In this document: positions 1-8,265 of the stretch, piece by piece
Layout: each line of letters starts with the position of its first letter
How positions within the stretch are numbered: the first letter of the stretch is position 1
DNA from: Chloroflexota bacterium
GTDB taxonomy: Bacteria > Chloroflexota > Chloroflexia > Thermomicrobiales > UBA6265
DNA: 19,978 nucleotides
Assembly: GCA_023424355.1 (NCBI GenBank)
Contig: JAFAEA010000198.1
Coordinates: 1-19,978, forward strand
Direction: 5' to 3'
Notes under the pieces: generated by a model
Told to the model about the DNA's origin: nothing
Databases searched by the model: none
What the model saw: only the letters and a program-made list of their open reading frames with translations
Program-made: the position numbers and the translations under genes

Positions 1-508
1 CCTCGCCGGCGGCGTCATCAATTGATTGGCCGATGATCTCGTAATCATCATGCGATCGCATGAGAACCAGTTCAGTGTGGCCACCAGAAACCAACAGACA
101 AACCGCAGGGAACTCGATCAATTTCTCTGGTTGTTCGATTCGATGAAGCCAGTTCGCGTGGACATGCCCTTCCAGATGATTCACAGGAATCATCGGTTTG
201 CCGGTAGTCCATCCCCACGCCTTGGCAGCATTGACACCCACGAGGAGCGAGCCGGCCAGACCCGGAGTATTCGTGAACGCGATGGCATCGACATCGTCAA
301 GTGAGACCTTCGCTTCCGTGAGTGCTGCCTGAATCACGGGAATGATGGCCGTCACCTGCCCTCTCGCGGCGAGTTCTGGCACTACGCCGCCATGGGCCTG
401 ATGAAGTGCAATCTGTGAGGAAATGACATTGCTGTGTACCAGCGTGCCGTTTTCAACAACCGCAGCCGCGCTTTCATCGCACGAGGTTTCGATTCCGAGA
501 ATAATCAC
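1..508 (-). CDS. tsaD: tRNA N6-adenosine threonylcarbamoyltransferase, N-terminal part (runs off the left edge)
   Basis: TsaD transfers the threonylcarbamoyl group from threonylcarbamoyl-AMP to A37 of ANN-decoding tRNAs, with TsaB and TsaE in bacteria. The visible 169 codons begin MIILGIETSCDES, the Kae1/TsaD family start. They contain the metal-binding motif NHLEGH (about residues 110-115; H111 and H115 are the expected ligands) and the nucleotide-binding VSGGHTE (140-146), and reach DDAAGE at the window edge. HQAHGGVVPELAAR (36-49) is also family-typical. The start is GTG at 508; an ATG at 510 would be followed at once by a stop. The GTG overlaps the rimI stop by four bases (GTGA), so translation is probably coupled. 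About half of a normal ~340-residue protein is present; nothing in the visible part looks broken. tsaB, often next door, is not in this window. Confidence 0.96.
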   Translation of the reverse strand, partial: MIILGIETSCDESAAAVVENGTLVHSNVISSQIALHQAHGGVVPELAARGQVTAIIPVIQAALTEAKVSLDDVDAIAFTNTPGLAGSLLVGVNAAKAWGWTTGKPMIPVNHLEGHVHANWLHRIEQPEKLIEFPAVCLLVSGGHTELVLMRSHDDYEIIGQSIDDAAGE

Positions 509-1149
509 ATCGTCGCTCCGGAGGGCAGGAAGCTGAGCTTGTGATGCAGGCGACGGCGAAGCTGCTCGATCTTGGCAAGATATTCCGGATTCCGGAAACT
601 TTCGCTCCACATGATGTAGGCATCTTCATTGTTATCGGTGTAATAGCGCTGGCGTTTGCCCTGAATGGAGAACCCATATTTACGGTACAACTGCTGGGCA
701 CCGTGATTGCTCACCCGAACTTCAAGCGTCAACCAGGTTGCCTGACGGCGAATGGCTTCATCGATCAGGCTTAGGAAGAGCAACTCCCCTAACCCTTTCC
801 CCTGATAATCCGGTCGGATGCCAATGGTTGTTACATGTGCTTCATCCAGAACGTGCCACATGCCGGCAAATCCGATGATTGGCGGGGTTGCTTGCTTGTC
901 ATCCCGTCGGCCCAGTGGCCAGAAGGCGAAACGCCCTTGCCGGCGCGGAGCCGAAGCCCCGAACTGCACTGGAAGATCCGATTCGGAATCAGCTTCAGGA
1001 ACGTCTCGCAGAACGATGTAGTGATTCTGACGCGTATCACGCAGCTCGCGTCGATACGCCGCCAACGGCCACGGATTGGTGAAGCACTCTCGCTCTACCG
1101 AAGCGACCTCATCAATATCATCCAATGTCATGGGTTCGAGTATGTACAC
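505..1149 (-). CDS. rimI: Ribosomal protein bS18-alanine N-acetyltransferase-like GNAT
   Basis: RimI-type GNATs acetylate protein N-termini (bS18 in E. coli) using acetyl-CoA. The N-terminus YILEPMTLDDIDEVASVERECFTNPWP matches the family opening with its F..PW motif. The acetyl-CoA pyrophosphate loop is IRPDYQGKGLGELL, and the C-terminal half has VRVSNHGAQQLYRKYGF, the usual RimI N.A...Y.K.GF signature. The protein is longer than the ~150-residue norm: about 35 Ser/Gly/Arg-rich residues (DSESDLPVQFGASAPRRQGR and following) are inserted before the GFAGMW strand, and a ~30-residue basic tail ends it. I chose GTG at 1149, just before YILEPM. TTG at 1173 and ATG at 1131 are alternatives; none has a strong ribosome site. 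It lies directly upstream of tsaD with a four-base overlap, the classic rimI-tsaD pairing. Confidence 0.88.
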   Translation of the reverse strand: MYILEPMTLDDIDEVASVERECFTNPWPLAAYRRELRDTRQNHYIVLRDVPEADSESDLPVQFGASAPRRQGRFAFWPLGRRDDKQATPPIIGFAGMWHVLDEAHVTTIGIRPDYQGKGLGELLFLSLIDEAIRRQATWLTLEVRVSNHGAQQLYRKYGFSIQGKRQRYYTDNNEDAYIMWSESFRNPEYLAKIEQLRRRLHHKLSFLPSGATM

Positions 1150-1258
1150 CTGCGTACCTGATCTAGATTGCAAACCGTTCGCCTGGAACGTGATTGCAAT
1201 TCTACCGTATGAAACAAGGAAAATTTTTCGCGGCTAATGTACACTTTGTTAGCGCAAT

Positions 1259-1342
1259 GCCGGGGTGGCGAAATGGCAGACGCAGCGGACTCAAAATCCG
1301 CCGGGGCGACCCGTGAGAGTTCGAATCTCTCTCCCGGCACCA
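1259..1342 (+). tRNA. tRNA-Leu (anticodon CAA)
   Basis: The acceptor stem GCCGGGG (1259-1265) pairs with TCCCGGC (1332-1338) with one G-U pair, followed by discriminator A1339 and an encoded CCA (1340-1342). The anticodon stem is GCGGA/TCCGC around loop CTCAAAA, giving anticodon CAA, which reads UUG. The T arm GAGAG-TTCGAAT-CTCTC is at 1315-1331. The long variable arm between the anticodon stem and T stem is the class II shape expected for Leu. It stands alone, divergent from rimI, with no clear intrinsic terminator after it. Confidence 0.96.
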
Positions 1343-1492
1343 CGAGAAATATCGTGGCAAACACGCGCAATCCCTCTTCCTCTCAAATTTGGACAAATGC
1401 GACGAAACTTTGGGCCGAATTGCGTGCCCGAGGGGATGCTCCGTGCTACCTTGATAGCCAGCCTCAACACGGATGACGAGAGGAACGCATTC

Positions 1493-2128
1493 ATGATTTT
1501 TGCACCAGGTCAGCACATTCTCTTCATCGGCGACAGCATTACGGATAGCGCCCGCAATGATGAAGACTCACCGTACGGAAACGGCTTTGTCAGCCTGATA
1601 CATTCGTTCGTCACCGCACGATATCCGGAACTGCACCTCCGTTGGACCAATCGTGGCATCAGCGGAAATACAGTCCGCGATCTCGCTGCTCGTTGGGAAG
1701 AAGATGCCGTTCAACACAACCCCGACTGGCTTGCGATCATGGTCGGCGCGAACGATTGTTCCCGTCGCTACAATGCCGAAAAGCAGAGCGAGGCAGTCTA
1801 TGTTGAGGAATACGAATCGACGCTCAGATCGCTGTTGCAGCGATCGGTGGATACAAGCGGATGCCGACTTATCATCGCGGAACCTTACGTCATCGAAGCA
1901 GACCCCTCCTATCAGCGACTTATCGACACACGAGAGCTCTGCCTGGCGGCACGAAGAGTGGCGCAGGATATGGGTGCGATAAGTATTCACACCCAGGAGC
2001 TCTTCGATAAGGTTCTGAAATCCACAAAGGCTACCGATTGGGCGCCAGATCGGGTTCATCCAAATCTTGCCGGCCATGCACTGATCGCTTCCGGTTTTCT
2101 CAAAGAACTAGGTTTCTCCTTCGACTAG
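1493..2128 (+). CDS. SGNH/GDSL-family hydrolase (esterase/deacetylase type)
   Basis: A 211-residue serine esterase. All four family blocks are visible: GDSIT (block I, nucleophile Ser15), RGISGNT (block II Gly, ~54-60), GAND (block III, Asn87) and DRVHPNLAGH (block V, Asp186 and His189). The overall look resembles small bacterial acyl-esterases such as rhamnogalacturonan acetylesterase or lysophospholipase L1-like proteins; substrate specificity cannot be read. There is no signal peptide, so it should act in the cytoplasm. The start ATG at 1493 has GAGAGGA about 6 bases upstream. The frame is open further upstream, but that part overlaps the tRNA and is not family-like. It lies 130 bases before the LacI-type regulator on the same strand, so it could deacylate the sugar that locus imports. 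That link is inference. Confidence 0.88.
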   Translation: MIFAPGQHILFIGDSITDSARNDEDSPYGNGFVSLIHSFVTARYPELHLRWTNRGISGNTVRDLAARWEEDAVQHNPDWLAIMVGANDCSRRYNAEKQSEAVYVEEYESTLRSLLQRSVDTSGCRLIIAEPYVIEADPSYQRLIDTRELCLAARRVAQDMGAISIHTQELFDKVLKSTKATDWAPDRVHPNLAGHALIASGFLKELGFSFD

Positions 2129-2148
2129 AACGACTATCGATGCACAGA

Positions 2149-2215
2149 TTTGCACTGTGCAACAAAAATCGAAATATTGTGCAAATGTAATTGCGTACAG
2201 TATTGCAATCTGCAA
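2149..2215. promoter_or_regulatory. Cluster of TTGCAC/GTGCAA palindromes upstream of the lacI-type gene (candidate operators)
   Basis: TTGCAC-T-GTGCAA is a perfect 6+1+6 palindrome at 2150-2162. A further half-site TTGTGCAAA lies at 2177-2185, and with TTTGCAC at 2149-2155 it forms a second, wider inverted repeat. TTGCA-ATC-TGCAA follows at 2203-2215. The same TTTGCACAA/TTGTGCAAA arms occur at 9222-9244. A TATGAT hexamer at 2221-2226 could be a -10 box, but no good -35 is seen at the right distance. The likely binder is the adjacent LacI-family protein (autoregulation); this is inferred from position and symmetry. Confidence 0.5.
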
Positions 2216-2258
2216 ACCCCTATGATTTACTGGATTCACATGCACACAGGATCTGCCC

Positions 2259-3323
2259 ATGACTAACTCTCGGCCATTGATAGAACTCCCGAAAGGAATC
2301 TCTCAGCGCCAGGTTGCAGATCGCATCGGCATATCGGTTTCAACCGTGTCCCGTGTGTTGAGTGGGCATCAAGGCATCAGTGATCGCACCCGGGCGGATG
2401 TCCAGCGAGCCATTGGTGAGTTGATGGGTGATCAGAACCAATCGCGACAGGTCTTGACGCGAATGATTGGGCTGACACCAAGTAATCTGACCGGGGAGTC
2501 GTATGGGCCATCCACGCGCACAAGCTTGCAAGAGTCACTTGAAGGAGCCGAAAGCGTGGCCCGTTCGCTCGGGTACATGGTTTACACCTGGGCCAACTCC
2601 GATTCACTTCTCCAAAGCGCCGGTTCCGTTTTCTTCTCCGCGGTTCAGGGAGTCCTCATGGTCGGCGGCGTGGTCGATGTTGAAATCCTCGACGCCATTG
2701 AGGCCCACAAACTTCCCGTTGTTCTCGCCGGCGGTGCCATCCCATCACGATCAATCCCAAGTGTGGGGGCCGATGCAACGTATGGCGCAGCCACTGCAAT
2801 CGAGCACTTCATCAAGAAGGGCCACACACGCATCGCCATCGTCAACGGTCCTCCATCTACATATACAACGTTTGAAAAGCGCTCGGGCTATCTCGCCGCG
2901 CTGGCAAATGCCGGTATCCCTATCGAACCGGATTATCTCGGCGGCGGGCACGAGGGAATGTTCTTCAACGAACAGTGCGGATTCGAGGAAACACAAAGGC
3001 TCCTCAACCTCGCCAACCCGCCAACGGCCATCTTTTACGCAAATGATTTGCTCGCCTTTGGTGGCCGGGCAGCCTGTCAGGCTCAAAACCTCAGTATTCC
3101 TGAGGATATCTCCATTATTGGGTACGATGACTCCGCAGCCGCAGCAACATCCGTCCCGGCGCTTACGTCCATCCGCATCGATCGGCGCGAATGGGGAGCA
3201 AAAGCCGTGGAACGGCTCATCGGCACGATCGACCGGGGGCTCGATTCCAACTGGAGACTCCTCATGCCAGCAACACTTCAAGAGCGGGATTCTGTCGGGC
3301 CACCGCCAGGACTTCTCGACTAA
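2259..3323 (+). CDS. LacI-family transcriptional regulator
   Basis: A 354-residue repressor-type regulator. The N-terminal helix-turn-helix ISQRQVADRIGISVSTVSRVLSG (about residues 14-36) and following hinge helix are typical LacI family. The rest is a periplasmic-binding-protein-like effector domain, with GVLMVGGVVD, HTRIAIVNGP, AIFYANDLLAFGG and DISIIGYDDS at the family positions. It likely binds a sugar or sugar derivative and controls the transporter genes that follow. The start ATG at 2259 has only a weak AGG upstream. The following oxidoreductase starts 78 bases after its stop on the same strand. Palindromes in its upstream region (2149-2215) are candidate operators. Effector unknown. 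Confidence 0.95.
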   Translation: MTNSRPLIELPKGISQRQVADRIGISVSTVSRVLSGHQGISDRTRADVQRAIGELMGDQNQSRQVLTRMIGLTPSNLTGESYGPSTRTSLQESLEGAESVARSLGYMVYTWANSDSLLQSAGSVFFSAVQGVLMVGGVVDVEILDAIEAHKLPVVLAGGAIPSRSIPSVGADATYGAATAIEHFIKKGHTRIAIVNGPPSTYTTFEKRSGYLAALANAGIPIEPDYLGGGHEGMFFNEQCGFEETQRLLNLANPPTAIFYANDLLAFGGRAACQAQNLSIPEDISIIGYDDSAAAATSVPALTSIRIDRREWGAKAVERLIGTIDRGLDSNWRLLMPATLQERDSVGPPPGLLD

Positions 3324-3401
3324 CACTCATTCATCAAACATGCGAATCGTCAGTTTGTTCGTGAGACCTTCGTGGCAATTGGTCCATGGAGGTCATTTGG
3401 T

Positions 3402-5792
3402 ATGCCCAGAAAGAATTACATGCATCGCATAGAAAACGGAGCTGTCTCCGAGGTTCAGAATCTACAGGCCGATATCGTTGTGGTTGGCGGCGGATTGGCT
3501 GGAGTAAGCGCAGCAATTTCGGCAGCTCGCTTCGGCGCCGAGGTGATCCTCGTGCAGGAACGCTCGGTACTTGGCGGCAACAGCAGTAGCGAGATCCGCG
3601 TGGGCCCCTCCGGTGCCACCGGCAATGGTTACCACCGTGATGCCCGCGAGACTGGAATTATCGAAGAGATGTTCCTCGAGGCACGTTCGCGTTCCTACGG
3701 TTTGCGTCAGGTAAACGGCAACCACTATCCCATGTGGGATGTGGTGCTGGAGGAAAAAGTGCGGGCCGAGCCGCGCATTCGCCTTTTAATGGATACACGA
3801 GTGATCAGCGTCGAAACCGAAGCGGACCCTACCGATGGATATCGCGATCGCATCACCGGTCTGACTGCTGCACAGCAAGGCACCGAGGAAATCTTCCACC
3901 TCCAGGGTCAACAGTACGTGGATGCCACCGGTGACGGCTTTGTTGCACTGCAGGCCGGCTCGCCGTATCGATACGGTCGTGAATCCCGGGATGAATACGA
4001 CGAATGGTGGGCACCAGAGATTGAGGACGATATCGTTCTCGGTTCGTCAATTCTCTTCGCCGCGCGCGATGTGGGTCGCCCGGTACCGTTTACGCCGCCT
4101 GAATGGGCCAGCAAGTTCCACGACGAGGAATCGCTCCCTTATCGAAGCCATACGCAACTGGATAGTGGCTATTGGTGGATCGAATGGGGCGGCCGGAAGG
4201 ACACCATTAAGGACAATGAGGAAATTCGCCGCGAGTTGCAGGCTGCTGTCTTTGGAGTGTGGGATCACATCAAGAATCACTGCACCGTACCCGGATTGCG
4301 TGAGAAAGCGGCTACATGGGTGATCGATTGGATCGGCCATGTTCCGGGCAAGCGCGAGAGCCGGAGGTTTGAGGGTGATTACATTCTCAGGCAATCGGAT
4401 GTCTCCAATGGCATCGCGAATGTTCCCGATGATGTGGTTGCGTTCGGTGGATGGCCGATCGATTTGCACGCCATCGACGGAATCTATGCCCCGGAACCAC
4501 CGTGCACCCAGCCCCAGCTCCCGGATCGATACGGCATTCCGCTGCGATCACTTTACTCTCGAACGGTGAGCAATCTCTTTTTCGCTGGCCGAAACATCAG
4601 CCAATCACACGTGGCCCATGCTTCCACCCGAGTGATGAAAACCTGCGCTGTTATTGGCGAAGGCGTCGGTGTATCCGCGGCAGTTGCGGTGAGGAACAAT
4701 CTCACTCCACGGCAATTGAGCAAGGACTCGACATCTCTGGCGGTTGTTCAGCAGCGCCTGCTCCGACAAGGAGCGTACTTGCCTGGATTGCACAATGACG
4801 ACGAGGGTGATCTCATCCAACGTCCCGATGCCGCAATCACCGCCACGAGCGAGGCGGAACTTTCGATCAGCCTGGAGCATGGTGTTGATCACCCGTGGGA
4901 GATTTACGGGCTGAGCGACACTGAACCCAAGATTCTGGCCGGACATCACCAGAAGCACCCTGGCGGCGAGAGGATTGCCCTGAATCAGGCAACTGGTCAA
5001 TCAGTCGTCGTATCCAGCGATCGCATTGATCGAATCGCGCTCGAGCTCCACAACGCTGCTGATTCGCCGATCGAGGTTGAGCTTCGCGTTCAGCAGGCGA
5101 ATCATCTTCGCGATTTCGATATTGCCGACTCCAACGAAAATGTGATCGCGACTCTTGTGGCCACAGTTGCACCGGGCCGATCAACGGTCGATTTTGTGCC
5201 GGAAACGCCAATCATCTGCGAGCCAAACACGCCGATCACTCTGCATCTGCCTGAAACGGCACACGTTTCCTGGTGCCTTACGTTGCAAGAACCACTTGGA
5301 ACCCAGGCCGGCAAATGGAGTGAAGAGCTTGGCTACTGGGCATGGTTCCATGGCACGCTCGGGTTCTCGCTCAGCCCTGCCAATCTCCCATACGCGCCCG
5401 CGAATGTGGCCACTGGAATGACCCGACCTGAGGTGGGAACGAACCTGTGGATCAGCGATCCTGCGCAGCCGCTGCCGCAATCACTCACGATTGCGTGGGA
5501 CGAAGTGTTGGATCTCAATCAGATAGAACTTACCTTCGATTCCCAGCTAAGCGGCTGGATTTGGGAAGGTGTGTTCCCCCATGTCGTTCGTGATTACACC
5601 CTCGAAGCGAGTGATGTGAACACCGGGGAATGGCAGGAAATCTGCACCGTTTCCGGGAATGCGCAACGACGACGCATACATACCTTTGACACCATCCGTA
5701 CCGATAGTTTCCGAGTCACGATCACCGCGACTAATGGTGGGCGAACGGCGCGAATCTTTGAAGTTCGCGCCTACCACCAGAAAGGAGAATGA
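3402..5792 (+). CDS. FAD-dependent oxidoreductase with C-terminal discoidin-like beta-sandwich
   Basis: A 796-residue flavoprotein. Residues ~23-70 hold a Rossmann dinucleotide fold, with GGGLAG (29-34) as the GxGxxG loop, an acidic residue at the end of strand 2 (QERSVLGGNSSSEIR), and then the GPSGA segment typical of the FAD_oxidored (PF12831) group. YVDATGDGFVALQAG and LFFAGRNISQSHVAHASTRVMKTCAVIGEGVG are the later FAD-contacting segments. From about residue 680 on (IELTFDSQL, YTLEASD, FRVTITATNGG, IFEVRAY) the sequence resembles an F5/8 type C (discoidin) or carbohydrate-binding fold. No signal peptide is seen, so it is probably cytoplasmic. ATG 3402 is chosen because GGAGG lies at 3388-3392 with ideal spacing; an upstream GTG at 3372 lacks this. 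It sits between the regulator and the sugar transporter, suggesting oxidation of the imported carbohydrate. The actual substrate is unknown. Confidence 0.9.
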   Translation: MPRKNYMHRIENGAVSEVQNLQADIVVVGGGLAGVSAAISAARFGAEVILVQERSVLGGNSSSEIRVGPSGATGNGYHRDARETGIIEEMFLEARSRSYGLRQVNGNHYPMWDVVLEEKVRAEPRIRLLMDTRVISVETEADPTDGYRDRITGLTAAQQGTEEIFHLQGQQYVDATGDGFVALQAGSPYRYGRESRDEYDEWWAPEIEDDIVLGSSILFAARDVGRPVPFTPPEWASKFHDEESLPYRSHTQLDSGYWWIEWGGRKDTIKDNEEIRRELQAAVFGVWDHIKNHCTVPGLREKAATWVIDWIGHVPGKRESRRFEGDYILRQSDVSNGIANVPDDVVAFGGWPIDLHAIDGIYAPEPPCTQPQLPDRYGIPLRSLYSRTVSNLFFAGRNISQSHVAHASTRVMKTCAVIGEGVGVSAAVAVRNNLTPRQLSKDSTSLAVVQQRLLRQGAYLPGLHNDDEGDLIQRPDAAITATSEAELSISLEHGVDHPWEIYGLSDTEPKILAGHHQKHPGGERIALNQATGQSVVVSSDRIDRIALELHNAADSPIEVELRVQQANHLRDFDIADSNENVIATLVATVAPGRSTVDFVPETPIICEPNTPITLHLPETAHVSWCLTLQEPLGTQAGKWSEELGYWAWFHGTLGFSLSPANLPYAPANVATGMTRPEVGTNLWISDPAQPLPQSLTIAWDEVLDLNQIELTFDSQLSGWIWEGVFPHVVRDYTLEASDVNTGEWQEICTVSGNAQRRRIHTFDTIRTDSFRVTITATNGGRTARIFEVRAYHQKGE

Positions 5793-5862
5793 ATCTCGCT
5801 AACAGGTCAGGATCCAGAACTCGTATCCGGTTCTGCTTGAGCCGATTTTTGCGGAGGAAACC

Positions 5863-7209
5863 ATGAAGAAATCATTTAGCACGCTCAATAACCTCAACCG
5901 ACGATCACTACTGAAAACAACTGCTGCCGGTGCGGCGTTTGCAGCCAGCACCTCGTTCGCAGCATCGAAGACCTTTGCCGCTCCCGCTCTGCTGAAGCAG
6001 GGCAGCGAAGTCACCATCGAGGTCTGGGGTGGTGTGCCACCGGAGAAGGGCCCTGGGGACCTGGTTGAGGCCTTTATGGAAGCCAATCCATCCATCAAGG
6101 TGAACTACACCCGCTACGTCAATGACGATACGGGCAACATCCAGCTTGATACCGCCCTGCAGGGTGGTTCCAACATCGATGTGTTCGCCACTTACGGTAT
6201 TCCACGACTTGGCCAGCGCATTTCTGCCGGCGCCACCAAGGATCTCACCTCCTACATCGAGGCTGACGCCGATATCAAGGCATGGGTTGATGAAACCGAA
6301 GGTCTCTACGTGGTGGATGGCCAGTACCATTGCTTGCCAACCTTCATCGCCCCGAACTTCGTGTTCCTGAATCAGGGCCTGCTCGAAGCCGCGGGCATTG
6401 AAGTTCCAACAGAATGGACCGTCGACGACTTCGTAGCCATGGCCGAGGAGCTCTCAGGCGATATGACCTTCGGCGCGTTCTCTGCCCCGCCAGTTGATCG
6501 CATGAAGTTGGGTTCCAACTACTACTTCAACGCGGAAGGAACAGCATCGAACTTTGCCGATCCTGCGTTCCGCGAAACTGTGGAGCTGCACAAGTCCATG
6601 ATCGATAACGGCACCTCGCTGCCGTGGGATGAAGTACTTTCGCAGGATCTTCGGGTCTACGCACAGACTCCATTCCTCACCGAACTCGATGCAATCTGGG
6701 TGAGCTCCGATTACTCGCTGCGATTCATCGCCGATAAGGAGCAGTATCCGCACGAGTTCATCACCACCTTCGCCCCGATGCCATGGCCGGCGGATGTCGA
6801 GGAGCCATACAACCCGGGCACCATCGGTGGCTGGCTTGCCGTAACCGAATCCAGCGAGAAGGCAGACGCCAGCTGGGAGTTCATCAAGTTCTGGCTCACC
6901 CAGGGAGGCCCGCACATGCTGAAGGCCGGCAACAACCCATCCTTCCCGGGCACCGATATGGACGCCGTGGTGGAGGGCATTCTTGGTCCGGACCGCGAAG
7001 AACTCTTCGATGTTGAGGCCTACAAGCGCGTTGCGCTGGAGCCAACCCACCGATTGGTGACCGATACGATTACCACGGGTGCGGCCGAGATTCAGCAGAT
7101 CAAGCAAGGACTCGATGACCGATTCCTTCTCGGCGAGATCTCGATTGACGAGTGGCAAACCGAACTCACCACCAAGGCCGACGAAGCCATTGCGAACGCC
7201 GCAAACTAG
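5863..7209 (+). CDS. Sugar ABC transporter substrate-binding protein (family 1), Tat-exported
   Basis: A 448-residue extracellular binding protein. The N-terminus NRRSLLKTTAAGAAFAASTSFA is a twin-arginine signal (RR at 13-14) with a hydrophobic stretch; cleavage is probable near KTFA-AP (about residue 40). The mature part starts VTIEVWGG and continues with the PGDLVEAFMEANPSIKVNYTRY pattern of MalE/UgpB-type family 1 proteins. PYNPGTIGGWLAVTESSEKADASWEFIKFWL is the family's C-lobe motif. There is no lipobox cysteine, so it may be free or anchored otherwise. A GGAGG lies just before the ATG. It is followed by two permease genes, with a long stem-loop between (7235-7285), which probably keeps this cistron more abundant than the permeases. 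Ligand unknown. Confidence 0.94.
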   Translation: MKKSFSTLNNLNRRSLLKTTAAGAAFAASTSFAASKTFAAPALLKQGSEVTIEVWGGVPPEKGPGDLVEAFMEANPSIKVNYTRYVNDDTGNIQLDTALQGGSNIDVFATYGIPRLGQRISAGATKDLTSYIEADADIKAWVDETEGLYVVDGQYHCLPTFIAPNFVFLNQGLLEAAGIEVPTEWTVDDFVAMAEELSGDMTFGAFSAPPVDRMKLGSNYYFNAEGTASNFADPAFRETVELHKSMIDNGTSLPWDEVLSQDLRVYAQTPFLTELDAIWVSSDYSLRFIADKEQYPHEFITTFAPMPWPADVEEPYNPGTIGGWLAVTESSEKADASWEFIKFWLTQGGPHMLKAGNNPSFPGTDMDAVVEGILGPDREELFDVEAYKRVALEPTHRLVTDTITTGAAEIQQIKQGLDDRFLLGEISIDEWQTELTTKADEAIANAAN

Positions 7210-7234
7210 TCGGAACCAACCAGGATAACGATCA

Positions 7235-7285
7235 ATGCCGAGTGTCGAAATGGTGCCGTTCGGGCTTCGTTTCGACTCTCGGCAT
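7235..7285 (+). promoter_or_regulatory. Intercistronic stem-loop between binding-protein and permease genes
   Basis: Arms at 7235-7250 and 7270-7285 are complementary over 16 positions with one T-T mismatch (ATGCCGAG and GTCGAAA against TTTCGAC and CTCGGCAT). The loop of 19 bases can form an inner GCC/GGC helix. No T run follows, so it is not a normal terminator. Strong hairpins at this place, as between malE and malF, protect the upstream mRNA and give an excess of binding protein. Confidence 0.75.
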
Positions 7286-7301
7286 GTCCAAGGAGCCATG
7301 C

Positions 7302-8255
7302 ATGGCCACAGGAACGCCTCTCATACCCGGTGCACCAGGAGCATCGGAGATAATTACCCCCAAACGCCGCCGGAGAGTTGGAGATTCATCCTGGGTGGGG
7401 TATCTCTTCATTGCTCCCAACCTCATCGGGTTTGCCATCTTCACATTGCTGCCGCTGGTGTTTGCCTTCGCCGTGTCGTTCGCCGATTGGGATGTGATTT
7501 CCGGGCTCGATGGTATCAAGTGGGTTGGGTTCAAGAACTTCCGCACCATTGCCACCGACGGTAACTTCTGGCAAGCGATGAAGATTACCGCAATCTATGT
7601 TTTTGGCAGCGTTCCGCTTACCACATTCGCGGGGATGTTGATCGCCATCGCCCTGAACGGTCCGGTACCGGGCCGTTCAATTCTGCGATTGATCTTCTTT
7701 GTGCCAACGATTGTGAATAGTGTTGCGATTGCTTCGGTATGGATTCTCATCTACCACCCACGCTACAGCCCGCTCAACAACGCACTGAGGAGCATGGGAA
7801 TCGAAGATCCACCATCCTGGATTGCATCTTCGACATGGGCGCTGCCATCGCTCATTGTGATGGCCATTTGGGCCGGCGCCGGTTACGCCTCCATCATTTA
7901 CCTTGCTGCGCTCCAGAATCTGTCGCCAGATCTCTACGAGGCAGCCTCGCTGGATGGCGCTGGTGTATTCCAGCAGTTTCGCTCCATTACCTTGCCATTG
8001 ATCAGCCCGACCACGTTTTTCCTTCTGGTTACGGGTTTTGTGGGAGCTTCGCAAAGCTTCGGCATGATCAACCTTATGACCAAGGGTGGTCCAGGTAGTG
8101 CGACCACCGTGGCCTCGTACTACGTCTATCAAAACGGTTTTCAGTACTACAAGTTTGGCTATGCGGCCGCGATGTCGTGGGTCATGTTCCTGTTTGTCTT
8201 GCTGCTCATGCTGGTATTTTGGCGCGTGCAGCGGAGCCAGGTGTTCTACGAATAG
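7302..8255 (+). CDS. Sugar ABC transporter permease, MalF/UgpA type
   Basis: A 317-residue inner-membrane permease of the CUT1 class. A short basic N-terminal tail (PKRRRRVG) is followed by about six hydrophobic segments, the first being WVGYLFIAPNLIGFAIFTLLPLVFAFAVSF. The cytoplasmic EAA loop is EAASLDGAGVFQQFRSITLPLISP (about residues 213-236), which contacts the ATPase. ATG 7302 is chosen because AAGGAG lies at 7290-7295 with good spacing; the open frame upstream overlaps the binding-protein gene and is not conserved-looking. It lies 10 bases before the second permease gene. No ATP-binding subunit gene is adjacent, so a shared MsiK/MalK-like ATPase elsewhere is likely. Confidence 0.94.
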   Translation: MATGTPLIPGAPGASEIITPKRRRRVGDSSWVGYLFIAPNLIGFAIFTLLPLVFAFAVSFADWDVISGLDGIKWVGFKNFRTIATDGNFWQAMKITAIYVFGSVPLTTFAGMLIAIALNGPVPGRSILRLIFFVPTIVNSVAIASVWILIYHPRYSPLNNALRSMGIEDPPSWIASSTWALPSLIVMAIWAGAGYASIIYLAALQNLSPDLYEAASLDGAGVFQQFRSITLPLISPTTFFLLVTGFVGASQSFGMINLMTKGGPGSATTVASYYVYQNGFQYYKFGYAAAMSWVMFLFVLLLMLVFWRVQRSQVFYE

Positions 8256-8265
8256 GATTTGATTG

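Noticed and set aside
1265..1492. Upstream extension of the SGNH hydrolase reading frame
   Set aside because: It runs through the tRNA-Leu gene, and the family start with a ribosome site is at 1493.
3361..3372. 12-base word GTGAGACCTTCG, also present at 301-312
   Set aside because: One copy is in tsaD and the other in a gap, with no similar flanks; taken as chance.
5815..5835. CAGAAC/GTTCTG hairpin between the oxidoreductase and binding-protein genes
   Set aside because: Only a 6-bp stem with a 9-base loop and no T run; too weak to call a terminator or regulator.
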